In this document: positions 31,413-40,913 of the stretch, piece by piece
How positions within the stretch are numbered: position 1 is the stretch's first letter
Layout of the letters: every line of letters begins with the position of its first letter
Assembly: GCF_025153475.1 (NCBI RefSeq)
Contig: NZ_JANZXA010000004.1
Location: 242,520-306,519, forward strand
Direction: 5' to 3'
Length of the DNA stretch: 64,000 nt
From: Novosphingobium mangrovisedimenti
GTDB taxonomy: Bacteria > Pseudomonadota > Alphaproteobacteria > Sphingomonadales > Sphingomonadaceae
Notes under the pieces: model-generated
Database searches by the model: none
Seen by the model: the letters and a program-made list of their open reading frames with translations, nothing else
Told to the model about the DNA's origin: nothing
Program-made: the position numbers and the translations under genes

Positions 31413-32747
31413 TTGAGCGAAGAACCGAAGGGCGAGGTCACGCGCGGTGCGCGTGCCCTCGTCGTCTATCCGAACATGCGCGGGAGAGGGGACCTTGATC
31501 CCGACGCACGCCTCGAAGAGGCGAAGGGTCTTGCCTTGGCAATCGGTCTGGTGGTGGCAGACGCCATCGCGATACCGATCCGCGAGCCGCGGGCCGGCAC
31601 GCTTTTCGGCGAAGGTCAGATTCAGAACATCTTGGTTGCCTGCGAACTGAACGAGGCCGAGCTTGTCATCGTCGACGGCTCGCTTTCGGCGATCCAGCAG
31701 CGCAACCTGGAAGAGAAGCTGGGGCGCAAGGTCATCGACCGGACCGGCCTGATCCTCGAAATCTTCGGTGAGCGTGCCGCGACCGCGGAAGGCCGCCTGC
31801 AGGTCGAACTCGCGCACCTCGACTATCAGGCCGGACGCCTTGTGCGCAGCTGGACTCACCTCGAACGCCAGCGCGGTGGTTTCGGCTTCCTTGGCGGTCC
31901 GGGCGAGACGCAGATCGAGGCCGACCGCCGGATGATCCGCGACCGCATGGCCAAGATCCGCCGCGAACTGGAGCAAGTACGGCGTACGCGCGGGCTTCAC
32001 CGCGAACGGCGCGAGAAGGCGCCCTGGCCCGTGATCGCGCTGGTCGGTTATACAAACGCAGGAAAATCAACGCTTTTCAATCGCCTTACTGGCGCTGAAG
32101 TGATGGCGCAGGACCTGCTGTTTGCCACGCTCGATCCGACCATGCGCGCGATCCGCCTTCCCGGCGTGGAAAAGGCGATCCTTTCCGACACGGTGGGCTT
32201 CATCTCCGATCTGCCGACGCAGCTGGTCGCAGCGTTCCGCGCGACGCTGGAAGAAGTGACCGCTGCCGATGTCATCGTCCATGTGCGCGACATCGCCAAT
32301 CCCGACACCGAGGCGCAGAAGCGGCAGGTGCTCGATGTACTGGCCGATCTCGGTGTTCTGACCGGGCAGGAGGATGAGGACGAGGGCGAACGGCTCGCGA
32401 TTCCGATCATCGAAGTCTGGAACAAGTGGGACCTGCTCGGTCCCGCCCATGCCGAGGAGCTGCGCAAGGCGGCAGAGCAGCGCGAGGGGGAAACCGTTGT
32501 CCCGCTGTCGGCGCTGACCGGGATGGGATGCGAGCATCTGCTGGACGTCGTCGGGGCGAAACTCACGGTCGGATCGAAGCTCTACAGCTTCGTGCTGCCG
32601 GCCGCCGATGGCCAGCGCATCGCGTTTCTTCACGCGCGTGGCGACGTCGTTTCCGAAGAGGCGGCGGGTGAGGGGCCAGAAGGCCCCGAGCTTCGCTTGC
32701 AGGTCCGCCTTACCGAGCGCGAGTTAGGCCGTTTCAACGCGCTCTGA
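31413..32747 (+). CDS. hflX: Ribosome-associated GTPase HflX
   Basis: The 444-residue protein has the HflX N-terminal domain (GTLFGEGQIQ, VDGSLSAIQQRNLE, GRKVIDRTGLILEIF), a Gly-rich hinge (RQRGGFGFLGGPGETQIE) and a G domain with G1 GYTNAGKST, G3 DTVGFI and G4 NKWD. HflX splits stalled ribosomes under stress. The TTG/GTG-like start at 31413 follows hfq by 17 bp. Its 3' end overlaps the convergent mazG by 24 bp. Confidence 0.94.
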   Translation: MSEEPKGEVTRGARALVVYPNMRGRGDLDPDARLEEAKGLALAIGLVVADAIAIPIREPRAGTLFGEGQIQNILVACELNEAELVIVDGSLSAIQQRNLEEKLGRKVIDRTGLILEIFGERAATAEGRLQVELAHLDYQAGRLVRSWTHLERQRGGFGFLGGPGETQIEADRRMIRDRMAKIRRELEQVRRTRGLHRERREKAPWPVIALVGYTNAGKSTLFNRLTGAEVMAQDLLFATLDPTMRAIRLPGVEKAILSDTVGFISDLPTQLVAAFRATLEEVTAADVIVHVRDIANPDTEAQKRQVLDVLADLGVLTGQEDEDEGERLAIPIIEVWNKWDLLGPAHAEELRKAAEQREGETVVPLSALTGMGCEHLLDVVGAKLTVGSKLYSFVLPAADGQRIAFLHARGDVVSEEAAGEGPEGPELRLQVRLTERELGRFNAL

Positions 32748-33518
32748 TGCCTTGACCGCCTGCCAGTAGCTTTCCTGATCGTCGAGCGGGAGCGCGGCAA
32801 AGTCCCTGCCGTCGCACGAGGCGAGCACTTCCATGGCGCGAAAGCGCCGTTCGAACTTGGCGTTCGCGGCGCGTAGCGCATCTTCGGGAGCAATGCCGTT
32901 CAGGCGAACGAGGTTGACGGCGGCGAACAGCAGATCGCCCGCTTCCTCCACCTTGTCCGCAGCACTGGCTTCCTCGAGTTCGACCATTTCCTCGCGCACT
33001 TTTTCCGCGGCGCCGGACGGATCGGGCCAGTCGAACCCGACACGCGCGGCACGCTTCTGCAGCTTCTCGGCACGCATCAGTGCCGGCAGCGACAACGCCA
33101 CGCCGTCGATCGCGCTCTTCGCGCCCTTGGCGGCGCGTTCGCGGGCCTTGAGCTTTTCCCAGCGTTCGGTCTGGGCATCGCCGCTGGCATCGTCCCCGAA
33201 AATGTGCGGATGGCGGGCCTCCAGCTTGTCGGAAATCGATGCGACGACGTCGGCAAAGTCAAAGCGCCCGAGTTCCTCTGCCATGCGTGCGTGGAACACG
33301 ACCTGCAGCAGCAGGTCGCCCAGTTCGTCGCGCAGCGAATCGAGATCCTCGCGTTCGATAGCGTCGGCGACTTCGTAGGCTTCCTCGATGGTGTAGGGCG
33401 CAATGGTCGCGAAATTCTGCGCGCGGTCCCATTCGCATCCGTCCTGCGGGTCGCGCAGGCGCGCCATGATGGCAAGGAGGCGGTCGATTTGCAGGTGGCG
33501 GTGATCGGTCATTGTCAT
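32724..33518 (-). CDS. mazG: Nucleoside triphosphate pyrophosphohydrolase MazG
   Basis: The 264-residue protein has the MazG start LLAIMARLRDPQDGCEWDRAQ and a first EExxE-ExxD metal site (TIEEAYEVADAIEREDLDSL...DELGDLLLQVVFHA). A second domain has EEMVELEEA and EEAGDLLFAAVNLVR. It hydrolyses NTPs to NMP and PPi, cleaning the nucleotide pool and dampening stress signalling. ATG 33518 or 33512 are equally good starts. It overlaps hflX tail to tail. Confidence 0.94.
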   Translation of the reverse strand: MTMTDHRHLQIDRLLAIMARLRDPQDGCEWDRAQNFATIAPYTIEEAYEVADAIEREDLDSLRDELGDLLLQVVFHARMAEELGRFDFADVVASISDKLEARHPHIFGDDASGDAQTERWEKLKARERAAKGAKSAIDGVALSLPALMRAEKLQKRAARVGFDWPDPSGAAEKVREEMVELEEASAADKVEEAGDLLFAAVNLVRLNGIAPEDALRAANAKFERRFRAMEVLASCDGRDFAALPLDDQESYWQAVKASERVETA

Positions 33519-33643
33519 GGCAATCCTGCAGTTAGCGCATGCGGACGTGGCGGCGGAAGGAAAGCGTACGGGGCTGTCAGCTTGCTGTCGGATTCAATGC
33601 GCCGCGCGCTGTTTCCTTGTCAGTCTCGCATGACCGGCATCGA

Positions 33644-35650
33644 TCAGGCATCGATCAGTTCGGGATCGATCTCTCCGGCCCGGTTCTGGATGAACTGGAA
33701 ACGGTGCTCCGGGTTGCGGCCCATGAGGCGATCGACGAGGTCCTTCACGGCGGCACGGTCTTCGTATTCGGGCGGCAGCGTGATACGGATCAGCGAGCGC
33801 GAGGCAGGGGCCATCGTCGTTTCGCGCAACTGCTGCGGGTTCATCTCGCCCAAGCCCTTGAAGCGGCCGACTTCGACTTTCTTGCCCTTGAACTGCGTGA
33901 CTTCCAGCTCCGCGCGGTGGGCATCGTCGCGGGCATAGGCCGATGTCGATCCGGCCGTCAGGCGGTAGAGTGGCGGCTGTGCGAGATAGAGATGCCCGCG
34001 CCGCACGATGTCCGGCATTTCCTGGAAGAAGAACGTCATCAGCAGCGTGGCGATGTGGGCGCCGTCGACGTCCGCATCGGTCATGATGATGATCCGGTCG
34101 TAGCGCAGGTTGTCGGGGTTGCAGTCCTTGCGCGACCCGCAGCCGAGCGCGAGACCGAGGTCGGCGATTTCCGCGTTGGCGCGGATCTTGTCGGCCGTAG
34201 CGCTGGCGACGTTGAGAATCTTGCCGCGAATCGGCAGGATCGCCTGCGTCTTGCGGTCGCGTGCCTGCTTTGCGGAACCACCGGCGCTATCGCCTTCGAC
34301 GATGAACAGCTCGGTTTCGCCGTCGCCCTCGCCCGAACAGTCGGTGAGCTTGCCCGGCAGGCGCAGCTTCTTGGCGTTGGTGGCGGTCTTGCGCTTGACG
34401 TCACGTTCGGCCTTGCGCCGCAGACGGTCGTCCATGCGCTCCATCACCGCGCCCAGCAGCGCCTTGCCGCGATCGAGGTTGTCGGTGAGGAAGTGGTCGA
34501 AGTGGTCGCGCACCGCGTTTTCGACCAGGCGCGCGGCCTCGGGGCTGGTGAGGCGGTCCTTGGTCTGGCTCTGGAACTGCGGATCGCGGATGAAGACCGA
34601 GAGCATGACCTCGCTGCCGGTCACCACGTCGTCGGGCGTGATGTCCTTGGCCTTCTTCTGGCCGACCAGATCGGCAAAGGCCCGAATGCCCTTGGTCAGC
34701 GCGGCGCGCAGGCCCTGTTCATGCGTGCCGCCATCGGGCGTCGGGATGGTGTTGCAGTACCAGGAGTACGAACCGTCCGAATAGAGCGGCCAGGCAATGG
34801 CCCACTCGACGCGGCCCTGTTCCGAACCGTCTTCACCGGCCGGAAATTCCTGCGATCCGGCGAAGAACTGGCTGGTCACGCATTCGCGGCTGCCGATCTG
34901 CTCGGCGAGGTGATCGGCAAGACCGCCCGGGAACTGGAAGGTGGCTTCGGCGGGAACGTCGTCGCTCGCCAGCGAGGGGGCGCATTTCCAGCGGATTTCG
35001 ACGCCGGCGAAAAGATAGGCTTTCGAGCGTACCAGCTTGAACAGTCGGGCAGGCTTGAACTTCTGGTCGCCGAAGATTTCGCTGTCGGGCGTGAAGGTGA
35101 CCGAAGTGCCGCGCCGGTTCGGTGCCGCGCCCACTTTCTGGATCGGGCCCAGCGTGACGCCGCGCGAGAACTCCTGCGCGTAGAGTTCCTTGTTGCGGGC
35201 GACTTCGACGCGGGTCTTCACCGAAAGCGCGTTGACCACCGAGATGCCGACGCCGTGCAGGCCGCCCGATGTCGCATAGGCCTTGCCCGAGAACTTGCCG
35301 CCCGAGTGCAGCGTCGAAAGGATCACTTCGAGTGCGGACTTGCCCGGATACTTCGGGTGTTCGTCGACCGGGATGCCGCGCCCGTTGTCGACGATCGTCA
35401 GCCGCCCGGCCGTGCCCGGTTCCTCTTCGAGCGTAACCTCGATGCGGTTGGCGTGGCCGGCGACCGCCTCGTCCATCGCATTGTCCAGGACCTCGGCGGC
35501 GAGGTGGTGCAGTGCGCGCTCGTCGGTACCACCGATGTACATGCCGGGGCGACGCCGAACGGGTTCGAGCCCTTCCAGCACTTCGATCGCGGAACCATCG
35601 TAGGATTCCCCACCGGCGGACGGGAGCTTTTCGAACAGGTCATCGGACAT
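33644..35650 (-). CDS. parE: DNA topoisomerase IV subunit B
   Basis: The 668-residue protein has a GHKL ATPase domain (EPVRRRPGMYIGGTDERALHHL, EVLDNAMDEAVAG, VDNGRGIPVDEHP), a transducer, and a TOPRIM region (ELFIVEGDSAGGSAKQARDRKTQAILP; IIMTDADVDGAHIATLL). DERALHHL and the length favour ParE over GyrB. With ParC it decatenates daughter chromosomes. It is a single gene on the minus strand with no close operon partner. Confidence 0.94.
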   Translation of the reverse strand: MSDDLFEKLPSAGGESYDGSAIEVLEGLEPVRRRPGMYIGGTDERALHHLAAEVLDNAMDEAVAGHANRIEVTLEEEPGTAGRLTIVDNGRGIPVDEHPKYPGKSALEVILSTLHSGGKFSGKAYATSGGLHGVGISVVNALSVKTRVEVARNKELYAQEFSRGVTLGPIQKVGAAPNRRGTSVTFTPDSEIFGDQKFKPARLFKLVRSKAYLFAGVEIRWKCAPSLASDDVPAEATFQFPGGLADHLAEQIGSRECVTSQFFAGSQEFPAGEDGSEQGRVEWAIAWPLYSDGSYSWYCNTIPTPDGGTHEQGLRAALTKGIRAFADLVGQKKAKDITPDDVVTGSEVMLSVFIRDPQFQSQTKDRLTSPEAARLVENAVRDHFDHFLTDNLDRGKALLGAVMERMDDRLRRKAERDVKRKTATNAKKLRLPGKLTDCSGEGDGETELFIVEGDSAGGSAKQARDRKTQAILPIRGKILNVASATADKIRANAEIADLGLALGCGSRKDCNPDNLRYDRIIIMTDADVDGAHIATLLMTFFFQEMPDIVRRGHLYLAQPPLYRLTAGSTSAYARDDAHRAELEVTQFKGKKVEVGRFKGLGEMNPQQLRETTMAPASRSLIRITLPPEYEDRAAVKDLVDRLMGRNPEHRFQFIQNRAGEIDPELIDA

Positions 35651-35728
35651 GGCGCGGACTATACGCCCCGCGTGAATCCGCGATCAAGCGCGGCCTCACG
35701 CTTATCCTCAGCCCATGCGTCTGCCGGC

Positions 35729-36895
35729 CTAGTTGTCGAACTTGGTCGGCGCCGGGCTGACGACCTTGATCGAACCGCGCTCCACCTCGCGCACTTCCAG
35801 CGAGCGTTCGACGATGCCGCCGCGGGTAAAGCGGAACGGACCGTCGAGGCCAAGGAAGCCGCCGCTTTCCAGCATCTGCGCGGTCGGGAAGGTCTTGCCC
35901 GGTTTCCAGTCGCGCGCGACGCGTAGCGTCAGCAGGACGGCATCGTAGCCGAGCGTTGCGATCCGGAATGGCTGCCCGCCGAAGCGCGAGCGGTAGCTCT
36001 TGGAAAACTGGCCGAAGCGCTGATCCGAAACGGTGGAGAACCATGCACCCGCGAGGGCCGGCGTGGCTGCCAGCTCGTGCTCGCCGCCCCACAGCTCGGT
36101 GCCGAGCAGGCGCACGTTGGCATTGCCGTCGCCAGTGCGGAACGCGGTCGCCGCTTTGGCCGAGAGGCTGCCGCCATCGGCGATGAGCAGCGCGCCGTAG
36201 CCGGTCTTTGCCTTCATCCGGGTGGCGGCCGCGCTGATCGAGGCCGCAGTGCGGTCGTAAGGTTCCATCGCGATCACGGCGCCGCCGCTGCTGCGGACGG
36301 ACGAGAGCAGCGCGTCGCTGGCCCGGTCGCCGTATTCACCGCGCGGGACCAGCGCGGCGAAGGCCGAAATGCCGTGGGCATGGGCATATTCGACCGTCCG
36401 GGCAATCGACTGGCCCGGAAGGTTGCCCATGATGAACACGTCCCTGGATGCAGCCGCCTCGTCGTTCGAGAACGAAATGAGCGGGATCTTCGCAGGGCGG
36501 GCAACGCTGGCGATGGCGGGGATGTTGTCAGCCAGCAGCGGCCCGAGGATGAGCTTGTTGCCATCCGCGATCGCCCGCTGCGCGGCATCGCGCGGATCGG
36601 TGGCCGTGTCGTAGGTCGTGACTCGCAGGTTGGTCGCACCGGTGTCGAGCAGCGCCATGTTGGCGGCGTTCGCGATCGACTGCCCGACAGCGCTGTTGCG
36701 GCCGGAAATCGGGACGAGCAGGGCGATGCGGTGTCGCTCGGTATCCACGGGAATCACGCTCTCGCTCGGCGTGGGTGCAGGCGTGGTCGGCGCGGGGCCC
36801 TTGGGGATCACCGTACAGCCGGCCAATACCGTCATTGCTGCGGCGACAAGAAGGTTGCGCCGATTCACCTGTGAATTCAGGTGTTTGTAGAACAT
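35729..36895 (-). CDS. LpoA-like / penicillin-binding protein activator lipoprotein
   Basis: The 388-residue protein has a lipobox LAGC in LLVAAAMTVLAGCTVIPKG, a Pro/Thr-rich stalk, then a type-1 periplasmic-binding fold: RIALLVPISGRNSAVGQSIANAANMAL, ILGPLLADNIPAIASVA, PLISFSNDEAAA and RIATLGYDAVLL. This matches LpoA-like proteins and ABC substrate-binding family 6. LpoA activates PBP1A in gammaproteobacteria; here the role is inferred from fold and gene neighbourhood only. ATG 36895 is chosen over in-frame upstream starts because the lipoprotein signal follows. It is divergent from rsmI. Confidence 0.8.
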   Translation of the reverse strand: MFYKHLNSQVNRRNLLVAAAMTVLAGCTVIPKGPAPTTPAPTPSESVIPVDTERHRIALLVPISGRNSAVGQSIANAANMALLDTGATNLRVTTYDTATDPRDAAQRAIADGNKLILGPLLADNIPAIASVARPAKIPLISFSNDEAAASRDVFIMGNLPGQSIARTVEYAHAHGISAFAALVPRGEYGDRASDALLSSVRSSGGAVIAMEPYDRTAASISAAATRMKAKTGYGALLIADGGSLSAKAATAFRTGDGNANVRLLGTELWGGEHELAATPALAGAWFSTVSDQRFGQFSKSYRSRFGGQPFRIATLGYDAVLLTLRVARDWKPGKTFPTAQMLESGGFLGLDGPFRFTRGGIVERSLEVREVERGSIKVVSPAPTKFDN

Positions 36896-36922
36896 GTCTT
36901 GCCGCTCCCTGGGTCCTTGGCC

Positions 36923-37762
36923 ATGAGTCCCGCGATGGAACATTCTCTTTCGCCGGGGCTGTATATAGTGGCTACCCCGATTGGCAACCTGGGGGACATA
37001 ACACTCCGGGCAGTAGATGTGTTGCGCGGCGTTGGCGTCGTCGCTTGCGAGGACACGCGCGTGACGGGCAAGCTGCTGCACCATCTCGGTTTGAAAAAGC
37101 GCCTGATCCGCTACGACGACCACGCCGGGGAAGGCGACCGCGAACGGCTGCTGGCGCTGATGGAAAGCGAGCCGGTCGCGCTGGTAAGCGATGCGGGCAC
37201 CCCGCTGATTTCCGATCCCGGCTACAGGCTGGTGCGCACGGCGCGGGAGCGCGGCATAGCCGTTACCAGCCTTCCGGGCCCGAATGCGGCTGTTGTGGCC
37301 ATGACGCTTTCCGGCCTGCCCAACGACCGCTTCCTGTTCGCCGGGTTCCTGCCCAACAAGGCCAAGGCGCGTGAGGAGGCCCTGGCCGAACTCGCACAAG
37401 TGCCGGCAACGCTGATATTCTATGAAACCGCCCCGCGCCTCGCGGCAGCGCTCGCGGCGATCGATCAGGTCCTGCCGGGGCGCGAGGTCGCCGTGGGCCG
37501 CGAGCTTACCAAGAAATTCGAGGAATGCCGCAGCGGCACGCCCTCCCAGCTGGCCGATCACTATGCTGCGCATCCGCCGAAGGGGGAGATCGTGCTGCTT
37601 GTGGCGCCGCCTTCGGATGAACCGGCCGGCGATATCGATGTGGACGCCTTGCTGCGCGCCGAACTCGCGCAGGCAAAGCCCTCGCAGGCCGCGGCCAGGG
37701 TGGCGAAGGCGACGGGACTGGATCGCAAAGATCTTTATGCCCGCGCCATGGAGCTGAAATGA
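36923..37762 (+). CDS. rsmI: 16S rRNA (cytidine(1402)-2'-O)-methyltransferase
   Basis: The 279-residue SAM-dependent enzyme has the RsmI signature GLYIVATPIGNLGDITLRAVD, CEDTRVTGKLLHHLGL, VALVSDAGTPLISDPGYRLV, and LPGPNAAVVAMTLSGLP. It 2'-O-methylates C1402 in the decoding centre. ATG 36923 (or 36935) is preferred over 36881, which is inside the divergent lipoprotein gene. It overlaps yraN by 4 bp; the LpoA-rsmI-yraN-gshB neighbourhood is widespread. Confidence 0.95.
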   Translation: MSPAMEHSLSPGLYIVATPIGNLGDITLRAVDVLRGVGVVACEDTRVTGKLLHHLGLKKRLIRYDDHAGEGDRERLLALMESEPVALVSDAGTPLISDPGYRLVRTARERGIAVTSLPGPNAAVVAMTLSGLPNDRFLFAGFLPNKAKAREEALAELAQVPATLIFYETAPRLAAALAAIDQVLPGREVAVGRELTKKFEECRSGTPSQLADHYAAHPPKGEIVLLVAPPSDEPAGDIDVDALLRAELAQAKPSQAAARVAKATGLDRKDLYARAMELK

Positions 37763-38121
37763 ACGGTCGTCGTGCGCAATCCGAACGCAACGGGCGACGC
37801 GGAGAGACGATGGCCGCGCTCTATCTGCTGCTGACCGGATGGCGCATCCTTGCCCGCCGGGTGCGTTCGTCGCGGGGAGAGGTCGATATCGTTGCACGTC
37901 GCGGGCAGACCCTGTGCTTCGTCGAAGTGAAGTGGCGCGCGACGCAGGATGCGCTCGACACGGCGATCACCGTGCCGCGCCTGCGCCGGGTCGCCGCCGC
38001 TGCCGAATCCGTGGCCAGACGGTTCGAGAAGCCCGGAGATACGCAGCGCATAGACGTGATCCTGATCGCGCCGCGTTGCTGGCCGCGCCGGGTCGTCAAT
38101 GCCTGGCAACCGGGCGCCTGA
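37759..38121 (+). CDS. yraN: UPF0102 family protein YraN
   Basis: The 120-residue protein belongs to the UPF0102/YraN family with a predicted endonuclease-like fold: GETMAALYLLLTGWRILARRVRSS, GEVDIVARRGQTLCFVEVKWR (acidic residues of the PD-(D/E)XK-like core) and RRVAAAAESVARR. Function is not firmly established. It overlaps the rsmI stop by 4 bp and precedes gshB. Confidence 0.9.
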   Translation: MNGRRAQSERNGRRGETMAALYLLLTGWRILARRVRSSRGEVDIVARRGQTLCFVEVKWRATQDALDTAITVPRLRRVAAAAESVARRFEKPGDTQRIDVILIAPRCWPRRVVNAWQPGA

Positions 38122-38206
38122 TCGCGAGGTCCTTGAAACGCCTCGCACCTTGCACAAATTCCGGGTAGGCCGCGCGCCGTACCCCCTATCCGCAGGACCA
38201 GAATTC

Positions 38207-39193
38207 ATGACCCTTCGCATCGCCGTTCAGATGGACCCCCTCGAGAACATCAACGTCGCCGGGGATTCGTCCTTCGCGCTGATGCTGTCCGCGCAGGCGC
38301 GGGGGCACACGCTGTTCCACTACGATGTGCGCACGCTGGCCTACGATACGTCGGAAGGCGCGGGCGGAAAGCTGACCTGCTGGGGCGCCCCGGTGACGGT
38401 GGAGCGCAAGGAAGGCGCTCACTTCACGCGCGGCGAGTACCGCCTGATCGATCTTGTGGCCGACATCGACGTGGTACTGATGCGCCAGGACCCGCCTTTC
38501 GATCTCGGCTACATCACCGCGACCCACCTGCTGGAACGGCTCGAAGGGCAGACGCTGGTGGTCAACGATCCCGCCTCGGTGCGCAATGCGCCCGAGAAGG
38601 TCTTCGTGCTCGACTATGCCCGCTTCATGCCGCCGACCTTCATCGCCCGCCGGATCGAGGATGTGCGCCTGTTCCAGCAGCGGATGGTGGACAAGGGGTT
38701 GCCGGGCGATCTCGTCGTCAAGCCGCTCCACGGCAATGGCGGCAAGGCGGTGTTCCGCGTGCCGGCCGACGGCAGTAATCTCGGCGCGCTGGTCGAGATG
38801 TTCCAGAACGCTTGGGTCGAACCGTTCATGGTCCAGCCTTTCCTTCCCGACGTGTCCGAGGGCGACAAGCGTATCGTTCTGGTCGACGGCGAATTTGCCG
38901 GTGCCATCAACCGCAAGCCTGGCGAGGGCGAGTTCCGTTCCAACCTGGCCGTCGGCGGTTCAGCCGAGGCCTGCGGGCTGACCCCGGCCGAAGAGGAAAT
39001 CTGCGCCGCGCTCGGGCCCGAACTCAAGGCCCGCGGTCTCGTGTTCGTCGGCATCGACGTGATCGGCGGCAAGTGGCTGACCGAAATCAACGTGACCTCG
39101 CCCACCGGAATCGTTGCCATCGACAAGTTCAACGGCACCGATACCAGCGCCAGGATCTGGGACGCTATCGAGGCTCGCCACGCAGCGATGTAA
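38207..39193 (+). CDS. gshB: Glutathione synthetase
   Basis: The 328-residue ATP-grasp enzyme joins gamma-glutamylcysteine and glycine. Features include [20 protein letters not shown] at the start, [55 protein letters not shown], and [20 protein letters not shown] with TSPTG. ATG 38207 is chosen because homology begins there; the longer frame overlaps yraN. Downstream is aqpZ on the same strand. Confidence 0.96.
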   Translation: MTLRIAVQMDPLENINVAGDSSFALMLSAQARGHTLFHYDVRTLAYDTSEGAGGKLTCWGAPVTVERKEGAHFTRGEYRLIDLVADIDVVLMRQDPPFDLGYITATHLLERLEGQTLVVNDPASVRNAPEKVFVLDYARFMPPTFIARRIEDVRLFQQRMVDKGLPGDLVVKPLHGNGGKAVFRVPADGSNLGALVEMFQNAWVEPFMVQPFLPDVSEGDKRIVLVDGEFAGAINRKPGEGEFRSNLAVGGSAEACGLTPAEEEICAALGPELKARGLVFVGIDVIGGKWLTEINVTSPTGIVAIDKFNGTDTSARIWDAIEARHAAM

Positions 39194-39254
39194 CGGTGCC
39201 TGTGTTGAGCAGAGCGGAACGTACGGCGGTTACAAGATAGTAATCTTCATTCGA

Positions 39255-39282
39255 TTGCACCTCACAAATATTGGGCTAGAGT
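39255..39282 (+). promoter_or_regulatory. Candidate sigma-70 promoter of aqpZ
   Basis: TTGCAC at 39255-39260 and TAGAGT at 39277-39282, 16 bp apart, lie in an AT-rich patch 26 bp before the aqpZ start; AGGAG follows near 39298. This is a match by eye only. Confidence 0.35.
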
Positions 39283-39308
39283 TTCTCTCCAAGCTTGAGG
39301 AGTGGGGT

Positions 39309-40007
39309 ATGTCGAAGAAACTTGCGGCCGAATTGTTCGGAACGTTCTGGCTGGTGTTTGGCGGCTGCGGCTCGGCGGTGCTGGCCGCGGCCTTTCCTGA
39401 TCTCGGCATCGGCTTTGCCGGGGTGGCGCTGGCCTTCGGGCTTACCGTGCTGACCATGGCCTTTGCCGTCGGCGGCATATCGGGCGGACACTTCAATCCG
39501 GCGGTATCGTTCGGTCTCGCCGTGGGCGGACGGTTCGCGTGGAAAGACCTCGTGCCGTACTGGATCGCGCAAGTGATCGGCGCCGTTATCGCCGGTGCGG
39601 CGCTGTTTGCCATCGCTTCGGGCAAGGCCGGCTTCACGCCGGGCGGCTTCGCTTCGAACGGCTATGGCGATTTGTCGCCCGGTGGCTATTCGATGCAGGC
39701 AGCACTGCTGATCGAGATCATTCTGACGGCAGGCTTCCTGATCGTCATTCTCGGCTCGACCTCGAAGCTGGTTCCGGCGGGCTTTGCGCCCATCGCTATC
39801 GGTCTGGCGCTGACGCTGATCCATCTGGTGTCTATCCCGGTCACCAACACCTCGGTGAACCCGGCACGTTCGACCGGCGTTGCGATTTTCGCCGAGACGG
39901 CTGCGCTGGGCCAGCTCTGGCTGTTCTGGGTGGCTCCGCTGGTGGGTGGTGCGCTGGGCGGCCTGATCTGGAAATTGCTGCTCGCGACCGATGACGCCGA
40001 GGGCTGA
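39309..40007 (+). CDS. aqpZ: Aquaporin Z
   Basis: The 232-residue channel has six predicted helices and both NPA loops: [17 protein letters not shown] and [15 protein letters not shown]. The short second NPA-R motif and length fit water-specific AqpZ rather than GlpF. Starts at ATG 39309, behind AGGAG. It sits tail to tail with xerC (6 bp apart). Confidence 0.93.
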   Translation: MSKKLAAELFGTFWLVFGGCGSAVLAAAFPDLGIGFAGVALAFGLTVLTMAFAVGGISGGHFNPAVSFGLAVGGRFAWKDLVPYWIAQVIGAVIAGAALFAIASGKAGFTPGGFASNGYGDLSPGGYSMQAALLIEIILTAGFLIVILGSTSKLVPAGFAPIAIGLALTLIHLVSIPVTNTSVNPARSTGVAIFAETAALGQLWLFWVAPLVGGALGGLIWKLLLATDDAEG

Positions 40008-40013
40008 TTTCGT

Positions 40014-40913
40014 TCAGTCCTGCCGTTCGCGCGGGTGCGCGTTGCGGTAGACGTCGAGCAGGGTCGCGGCATCGACCTTGGTATAGATCTGCGTCGATCC
40101 CAGCGAGGCGTGGCCGAGCAGTTCCTGCAAGGACCGCAAGTCCGCGCCCGCGCCCAGCAGGTGTGTTGCAAAGCTGTGGCGCAGCGCGTGGGGCGTGGCC
40201 GATGCCGGCAGCCCCAGCGCTACGCGCGCGCGCGCCGTGGCTTTCTGCACCATCCCTTGCGAAAGTTGCCCGCCCTTGGCGCCCCGGAACAGCGCCTTGT
40301 CGCCTTCCAGCGGCCAGGGGCATTTGGCAAGATAATCGGCAACGCCCTCGCGCACGATGGGCAGCAGCGGGACGACGCGCTGCTTGCCGCCCTTGCCGGT
40401 CACGGTGAGCGTATCGCCGAGCGGTACCGAGGCACCGGTCAGCGAGAGCGCTTCGGCAATGCGCAGCCCGGCGCCGTAGAGCAGGAGCAGGACAGCCCGA
40501 TCGCGCGCGCCGATCCATGGCTCGCTGGCATCCTCCTCGACCGCAACGGCGAGGTTCACTGCTTCGTCCGGGGTGATCGGGCGCGGCAGTCCCTTCTTGA
40601 TGCGCGGGCCGCGCAGGCGCGGCGGCATGGCGTCCGCGACGCCTGCCTGTTCGCGCGCGAAGGCGAGAAATCCCTTGAGTGCCGACAATTCGCGAGCCGC
40701 CGAGGCATTGCCGATCCCGTCCTGCCGCCGCGCCGCCAGTTGCCGCCGAAGGTCCGACGCATTCAGGCTGGCGAGTTTCTTCCAGTCGGCTTGCCCCACC
40801 GCATCGAGCAGTCGTGCGGCGGTCGCGATATAGGCCCTGACCGTGTGCGGACTGCGCCGCCGCCCTTGGGCGAGATAAGTGCCCCAGGCCTCGAGAATAT
40901 CCGCGCGGGTCAT
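40014..40913 (-). CDS. xerC: Tyrosine recombinase XerC
   Basis: The 299-residue protein has a SAM-like N-terminal domain (RSPHTVRAYIATAARLLD) and a catalytic domain with the Arg in LLYGAGLRIAEALSLT, the HxxR in TPHALRHSFATHLLGAG, and the final His and Tyr in LGHASLGSTQIYTKVD. With XerD it resolves chromosome dimers at dif. ATG 40913 overlaps the hemW stop. The rdgB-hemW-xerC order on this strand is conserved in sphingomonads. Confidence 0.92.
   Translation of the reverse strand: MTRADILEAWGTYLAQGRRRSPHTVRAYIATAARLLDAVGQADWKKLASLNASDLRRQLAARRQDGIGNASAARELSALKGFLAFAREQAGVADAMPPRLRGPRIKKGLPRPITPDEAVNLAVAVEEDASEPWIGARDRAVLLLLYGAGLRIAEALSLTGASVPLGDTLTVTGKGGKQRVVPLLPIVREGVADYLAKCPWPLEGDKALFRGAKGGQLSQGMVQKATARARVALGLPASATPHALRHSFATHLLGAGADLRSLQELLGHASLGSTQIYTKVDAATLLDVYRNAHPRERQD

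Noticed and set aside
33539..35926. Long plus-strand frame antisense to parE
   Set aside because: ParE motifs are intact on the minus strand; the plus frame has no recognisable domain.
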